A stretch of DNA of 64,000 nucleotides from Pseudofabraea citricarpa (lineage: Eukaryota; Ascomycota; Leotiomycetes; Helotiales; Dermateaceae): positions 310,001 to 374,000 of the forward strand of contig JAPWGK010000018.1 of the NCBI GenBank assembly GCA_029641185.1. The letters are read 5' to 3'. Position numbers and translations under genes: made by a program. The first letter of the stretch is position 1. Each line of letters starts with the position of its first letter. Under the pieces are notes generated by a model, which saw only the letters and a program-made list of their open reading frames with translations, made no database searches and was not told the origin of the DNA. Positions 58,333 through 64,000 of the stretch are shown in pieces.

Positions 58333-60697
58333 TCAGTCAATTACAGCTTTTGTATCAGCCCACGATGGCACTACTCCTCTACACACGGCCTCATAATCCA
58401 GGAACCGCTGCTTGTTCAGATTCAGATCTGAGGTTGTCCAGAACATCGTCCAATTAGAGTCAACGAGCTTCCAAGTTCCTCTTGATCTCTCGAAATACCA
58501 CTTATTAACCGGGTTTGTTCTTCGACTTCTGAAGTGTAGGTTAGCATAGATTCTCTCTATTGTACAGGCATACTTTTATCTTACCTCCAGCAAACACCAT
58601 TTGGAAAACAATCTCGTACCATGGCAGTGAAGACAATATCAGCTACCCCTCCACTTCCTTGGCTCCGTTTCAATACTGCAAACTTATCAAGATAGGGAAC
58701 CATTCTGGCTCTGCTCTCTGGACTTCCGTCGTCGGGAACACCCGGAGGTAATTCCCATGTCAGGAGAGCACCGCCCTCGTATTCTCCAGCAATTATCACG
58801 CCTGCAATTCTACCTTCCACTCGCTTGAGGAAATCCTTGACATCTAATTTTCGGTTGAAAGAATCTTCAATTAGATGCACAAGTCGAGGCAAGTCAACTT
58901 GCGAATCAGTCAAACTCAATGATGGCTTCTCGGGTGACGGTGGCTCCCAAGGAGAAATACTCGGATCTGGAAAGATGGATATAGACATGCCATGCTTGGC
59001 GAATGTTGTCGGAGTAATGCCATTGTACGGAGACACCGGCTCAATTCTGGTGCTTGATATAGGAGGACCTAGTCGGCCGATGGGCAAAGAAGAAGAAAAC
59101 GCTGGCTTGTCGGTAAGCAAATTATGAATTAATGGATTACGTCGTCGACGAGTGCCGACCCCCAAAGCTTGAAGTGGCCCTTCAGGTACTCTGCCGGAGT
59201 TTGCAGCCTCGTCCGGGGTTGTTAAGAGAGCAGAAGAAGTTGGTGGCAAGATGGCGAGAACTCTGTGGACGAGATCGAGGTTGTCCACGTGGTTCTTGCT
59301 GTCAGTAGACACCTCCGCAAGAGCTTCTGCATTCGTATCTGTGATTGCAGGTTTGCGCAAGCTATCAAACTCATTTTCAACAAATTTGGAGAACGGGTTA
59401 CTAGTACCCAAATCAGATACAGGCTTTCCCAGATTCTGCTTTTGCTGTATGCTTGCACCCTGACTATGTGAGCTATTTCTCAGTAGGTCCCGTCTTGCAG
59501 GCTCGTATTCCTGCTCCATATTCAAGAAAACATGATACCCGTTAGGCCTCTCTGATGTAGGTATTCCCCCAAGAGGATCAAGTATGATCAGCCGATCAAG
59601 TGAGGCTTCCTTTCTCAGCGCATCGAGATGCTCTTTGACTGCAATCGGATCTTCATCTGGTTGCAGTGCTGGTTGGAGCCCACTGAGTTCTTTTGCCAGG
59701 GCTAAAACAACATCATTCGCCTTCACAGGAACTGCTGTTTGGGCAACATCCGTGTACCCTATGGCTGGAATCACTGGTATCATGCCTCTCCTCAGAGGGG
59801 TCATCAACAACTTCCGGTGACTGATGTGTGTTTTCCCCTGGACCCAAGGCGAGTCCACTGTTTGCTTCTCAGAGACACCAATAATATTATCAATCACTCT
59901 TGCTCCGGGTCCTCCATGTGCATCGATTGCTCTTACAATCCGATCTGCTTGTTGGGTTGCCAAGCTCCTCCACGCTGGATCGTTGTCAACCGGTACTGAG
60001 GCATTATTGCAATCCACCACAACAGTGCTGGTGAGTCCCAGATGGTTCAGCTGCGACAGAGTCCTTCCAACGCCATACAAAGTATCTTCGTCCAAATTCT
60101 GTGGACCCCTTATCTTCACCAGCGCAATGTGTAACGGTGGTCCTACAGGATTGGTTGCTGTTACTCCCGAAGGCTGTACGAATCTTGGGCTCTCTGCAAC
60201 TGCTCTGACTGGGCCATAGAATGCCCCAAGATTTACACCATTTGCGCGCGACTTGGGTTTCTGAGTGGTAGGCGTAGCTTTTTTAATCAAGGACTTTTCC
60301 TCCTTCGGCGGGGTGAAAGCTTGGAGATAGGATCGAGCATCGCGTTTCGTAGCTGAGGAGCCTAATACCGAGAGGAAGAAATCCTAAAGAGAGTCAATTG
60401 AAGCAATCGATAATATCAAGAGTGTGTCGCATACCCTGTCTATAGACTTGAACCTTCTCTGAGGCGGCTGCTTATTCGGTGGCTCCTTCAGTTGATTCTT
60501 CGCACTGTTCTCTGTAGCAAAATAACGAATGCCGTCTTCTCTCAAGCTCATACAGCGCCTCCTACGTTTCGCCCACGACTGTATCTAGACTTCAGATCAG
60601 CACTCGAAGCTCACCGCTCGGAGCTATGCTTCCTGTTACTCACTCCATGACCAGCCACCTCGTTGCCCTTCTTCAAGGCTATTTTGTGTAAGATCAT
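58333..60697 (-). CDS. ARG2: N-acetylglutamate synthase, mitochondrial
   Basis: First enzyme of arginine/ornithine synthesis: acetyl-CoA plus glutamate to N-acetylglutamate, in mitochondria. Exons (minus) 60697-60644, 60578-60435, 60383-58585 and 58528-58333 give 730 residues. An amino-acid-kinase-like domain (about 130-430) lacks kinase function in fungi. The C-terminal acetyltransferase part has [76 protein letters not shown] and, across the last intron, [22 protein letters not shown]. The first exon ([18 protein letters not shown]) joins in frame to [20 protein letters not shown] and adds a basic presequence-like start; a later start at MSLRED (60551) is possible but gives a less basic N-terminus. 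Confidence 0.92.
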
Positions 60698-61360
60698 GGT
60701 GCATATTGAAGATTTCACAGGTGAGAGATTATGGGTGTAGATGGCATGGAGAAAACGGGGGGGCAGTTATGTGGCAGGGAAGAATCGGAGAGCTGTGTGA
60801 TTCATGATCGCGAGGGGAGAAGCACAGCACAAGCAAGCAAGCAAGCATGCAGGCGTGCGGGCCGTCGGTGGGTTTGCGTTCCACTCATCGAATTTCCAGA
60901 GCTTTTAGACTTTCTCACGCGTCGACCACCCTGGCCAAGACCGTTATCGGATTCCTTATCTGGTAGCGTCGCCGGGGCCGTGACACATGATGCCGAGACC
61001 AGTAGCTTATTATTTGTCGACTTTGCTTCTTTGCTTCTTTGCTTCTTTGCGTTTGGCAGACATCCCAGTTGTGAGGGGTGGATCAGCTTCGAGACACCGA
61101 ATTGCTAGGTATCTTATTTCCACCACGGTTCTTAGTAGGTTGTTTACGAGGTTAAGTAGTATCTCCTTCTAGACGCCGGATCAGAAGCCGCTACACGCCC
61201 TTCCGCGGCTCGTTCGACAACCCCTCCATGATATATTTATTTCCTTGCAACTTCCCCAGTACTTCTTCACTGCTCACATTCTTCAATTGCTTTTCAGGGA
61301 CTCAAACAAATTCAATCCTCGTCTGAAATTTAAAGCAACGCACTCTCCAATATTACAGCA
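60698..61360. other. Bidirectional intergenic region with simple repeats
   Basis: This 663-base spacer lies between divergent genes. It contains AAGCAAGCAAGCAAGC at about 60831-60846 and CTTTGCTT-type units repeated four times at about 61020-61050. No gene is supported. Confidence 0.5.
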
Positions 61361-61900
61361 ATGGCACCTCAAGTAGCATGGATCGGCTTAGGGAACATGG
61401 GAAGTAAGTCAAATCCACACCTCTCTTCTCAATCCATAAACCCCTCACTAACAAACCCCACCAACTACCCAGGGGGCATGTGCAAGAACCTCGTAGAGAA
61501 AGGACCACTGGGAGACAAACCCCTCATCATCTACAACCGCACCGAGAAGCGAGCCACGGACCTCAGCGCCTCATTACCATCCGGCAAGTCCAAAGTAGCG
61601 AGCAGCGTTTCATCAGTCGTGGCAGAGTCCGATATTATCTTTACGTGTGTGGGGGACGACGCAGCTATCGAGTCGACAATCGATAGCGCCCTGGAGCATT
61701 CAGTCAAGGGCAAGCTCTTCGTTGACTGCTCAACCGTGCATCCAGAGACCTCGGAGGGACTGGCAAGGAAACTCGTAGCCGCAGGTGCTGAATTTGTGGC
61801 CTGCCCTGTATTCGGTGCCCCGGCCATGGCAGACAACGGCCAGCTGATCTGTGTGCTCGAAAAAACAACACAAAACACGAGAATCAAATTTTTAAAATAA
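61361..61900 (+). pseudogene. Truncated beta-hydroxyacid dehydrogenase (3-hydroxyisobutyrate dehydrogenase-like), 5' part only
   Basis: The 5' part of an NAD-dependent beta-hydroxyacid dehydrogenase. Exons 61361-61403 and 61473-61900 give 156 codons including the stop. The Rossmann motif WIGLGNMG is followed across the intron by RGMCKNLVEKG, then YNRT (cofactor choice), DCSTVHPETS and GAPAMADNGQLICVL. Normal proteins of this family have about 290-300 residues with the catalytic Lys beyond this point. After ICVL (about 61857) the reading frame runs into Lys/Thr/Asn-rich codons of the AT-rich block and stops. The catalytic half is missing, so no enzyme can be made. The preserved 5' part looks undamaged, which suggests a recent interruption or an assembly-scale rearrangement. 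Confidence 0.8.
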
Positions 61901-64000
61901 AACATATAGTTACCACAAATATCGATACTATTAAGGCAGGAAAATAGATAATAAGCTACGGGCTATCTTTTAAGACGCGTCACGCTCCGAAAAGTTTACT
62001 ATATTATTATCGCTACCCTAAAGTACCGATTTTGCTACTAAGAATATTATTAAACACGCGTTTATTTACTAAAATAACTATTAGGATATTATAATATAAT
62101 ACCAGGCTAATAGTAAGCTTACTAAAGCGAAAGCTAACGGGTTACTTTAATATATACGAGAAATAATAAAGTTTTATAAAAGCGTACGAATAATATTATT
62201 AGAGGATCGTATAAAAGCTATAAAAATAAAAATTAATAAGAACTTATAAGGAATTTAGGATATATTATATTACCTACGTAATATAATATTAACTAGTATA
62301 AGATAAGTAGGTAAAACGCGATTAATATAAGTTATTTAAATTCTCTTAAGAGAAATCTAGAAGATAATAAAATAAGTTATTACTAAAATATTAACTAATA
62401 TTAATATATTTATCTTAGCTAGAATAATCTACCTAGATAAATTAAAGGATAAATACTTAAGAGTTAAAATATAAGATAAAATAATTATTTAAGCCTTTTA
62501 TATAATATCTAAATAAACCCTAAGAGTAATTATAAATATTATTAATAATAGAATAATAAAATAAGATATTATAATTAGTATAATCTTATAACTTATATTA
62601 AGGGATATAAATATTTTTCTTAAATATTCTACTAATAAATAAAAATTATTATAATATAAAATATAATAACTAAAAGCTTTAAGAAATAAGATTATAATTA
62701 CTTTAAAAGCTTATAATATAATAGTATATAAGATAAAAGTAACCTTAATAGATATATTAGATACTAGGAAAAAGAAGGAGATATATATATTATTAAAAGA
62801 GAATAATTATATATTTTATTTAGAAGTAATAATATCTTACCTAAGATAACTAATATATTATTATATTATTATAAAGTTATTTACCTTAATTATTATCGAT
62901 TTTAGTTATCTAAAGAATATAAACTTAGTAATCTTATATAAGATTATAAGAAAAAGAAAATATTTATTATACTAATTATATAATCGAATTATACGAATTT
63001 TATAATACCTAAGATATTAAAAATATAATTATACTAGAACTTAATATTTTTCTCTTATTAAGTATTTATAATACGCTAGTAATTATAGTTACTAGGAATA
63101 TAAAGTTACTTTTAAATAATATACTAATTATAATAAGAAATATATCTCTTAGAATAATTAATATAAAATTAAAAGAAGAAAGCGTATTATAATTAAGATA
63201 AAACTTAGAGTAAAAAAGTATTTTATCTTTTACTCGCGTATATTACTAAGAGTAGATATAATTAAATAAGATATAAGTATAATATAAAAAGACTAAGAAT
63301 AAAGTATACTAAAATAATACTAGGAATTATACTAATATTAGGAGAGATTACTAGAGACCCTAATAAAACGTATTAAAAGAAAAAGAAGTTAAACGCGCTT
63401 AATAATAATAATACGAATAATTAATAAGAATAAGAAAACCTTATATAATATAAGAATAAAAATAAAAGTATTAGAATTTAATAAATATATCTAAATACTA
63501 AGATAAGATTAATTATAAGTAGTTAACTTAAACTTATAATACTCGAGTTTTATCTCTATAAAATTTTTCCTAAGTATTAAGAAGTATATTCTAATAACTA
63601 ACTAAACTATAAGGATTTTTATAAGACTAAATAGAAATATATAACCGACTTAATTACTTAGAACGAAAGTATAAAAGAGAAGAAACTAGAAATAAAAAAA
63701 AAAAATAAAAAAATAATATTTCTAGAATATTAAAGAGACTAAGAGGTTAATAAAAATTCCTTAACTAAAAATACTTATTATACTAAAAGTTATTCTTAAA
63801 ATAAAAAAGAAGATAAAAAAAAGTTTTATTTATTAGAAGAAAAAGAATAATATCCTAGATAATAATTTCTTTAAAATAAACTCGAATCTAAAAGATCTTA
63901 TTATACTAAATATAAACTTAATTAAGATAATATTTTTATAAAACGCTTAGGAACGAAAGTTATTCCTTATAATAATATAAGTTATAAGCCTAGTAAAAAA
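61858..64000. mobile_element. AT-rich block mutated by RIP, probably a relict transposon
   Basis: The sequence becomes extremely AT-rich at about 61858. From 62105 to the end (1,896 bases) I found no CA and no TG dinucleotide, while CG, CC and CT remain. Repeat-induced point mutation changes C to T mainly in CpA on either strand, so complete loss of CpA/TpG is its expected end state. One consequence is that no ATG can occur on either strand. A few CA/TG remain between 61858 and 62104. RIP targets repeats, so the block is most likely an old transposon or other dispersed repeat; its class cannot be read. It continues past the window. Confidence 0.85.

Noticed and set aside
60721..60840. Possible arginine attenuator peptide upstream of N-acetylglutamate synthase
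   Set aside because: The only short upstream frame seen reads MNHTALRFFPAT, unlike the known attenuator peptide, which belongs to carbamoyl-phosphate synthase genes.

Overview
This window is nuclear DNA of a filamentous ascomycete (Pezizomycotina, most likely Leotiomycetes; the class is inference). Evidence: short GT-AG introns of about 50-130 bases, fungus-specific genes (NAM9-type uS4m, Mak32, DASH subunit Ask1, CYP61/ERG5, Rrn11, Gvp36-type BAR protein, Zn2Cys6 regulator), and a terminal AT-rich block with the signature of repeat-induced point mutation (RIP). About 26 genes are supported. Most exon structures were rebuilt by hand from splice sites and reading frame; every multi-exon model given here has a length divisible by three.

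Layout. 0.4-14.4 kb: housekeeping genes in alternating orientation: MCM3, Mak32, cyclase-associated protein, mitoribosomal uS4m (NAM9), La protein, mitoribosomal mL44, and a small probable complex I subunit. 14.9-17.1 kb: carnitine acetyltransferase with both a mitochondrial presequence and a C-terminal AKL peroxisomal signal. 19-25.4 kb: an unknown protein, NuA4 subunit Eaf7 divergent from a gamma-tubulin complex protein, and a small unknown protein. 26.4-33.5 kb: Zn2Cys6 factor, complex I NDUFA5-type subunit, a long spacer with a degenerate repeat array, then sterol C-22 desaturase (ERG5/CYP61). 36-43.7 kb: a small basic protein, Ask1, a secreted FAD oxidoreductase and Rrn11. 44-47.4 kb: a divergent pair splitting dihydroxyacetone kinase, one gene with a DhaL domain behind a degenerate N-terminal half and the other with DhaK only. 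49-60.7 kb: ARV1, V-ATPase subunit e, a second secreted FAD oxidoreductase, a BAR protein, and N-acetylglutamate synthase.

61.4-64 kb: the 5' part of a beta-hydroxyacid dehydrogenase gene, cut after about 130 residues by an AT-rich block. From 62105 to the end I find no CA or TG dinucleotide at all, the end state of RIP on a repeat.

Most attractive points for follow-up: the split dihydroxyacetone kinase pair sharing a 391-base promoter; the seven-copy degenerate array at 29.7-30.2 kb; the saturated RIP block and its junction inside a gene; the two FAD oxidases that each keep a different one of the two FAD-linking residues; and unusual gene structures (an ATG-only coding exon, an 11-base exon, a GC-AG intron).
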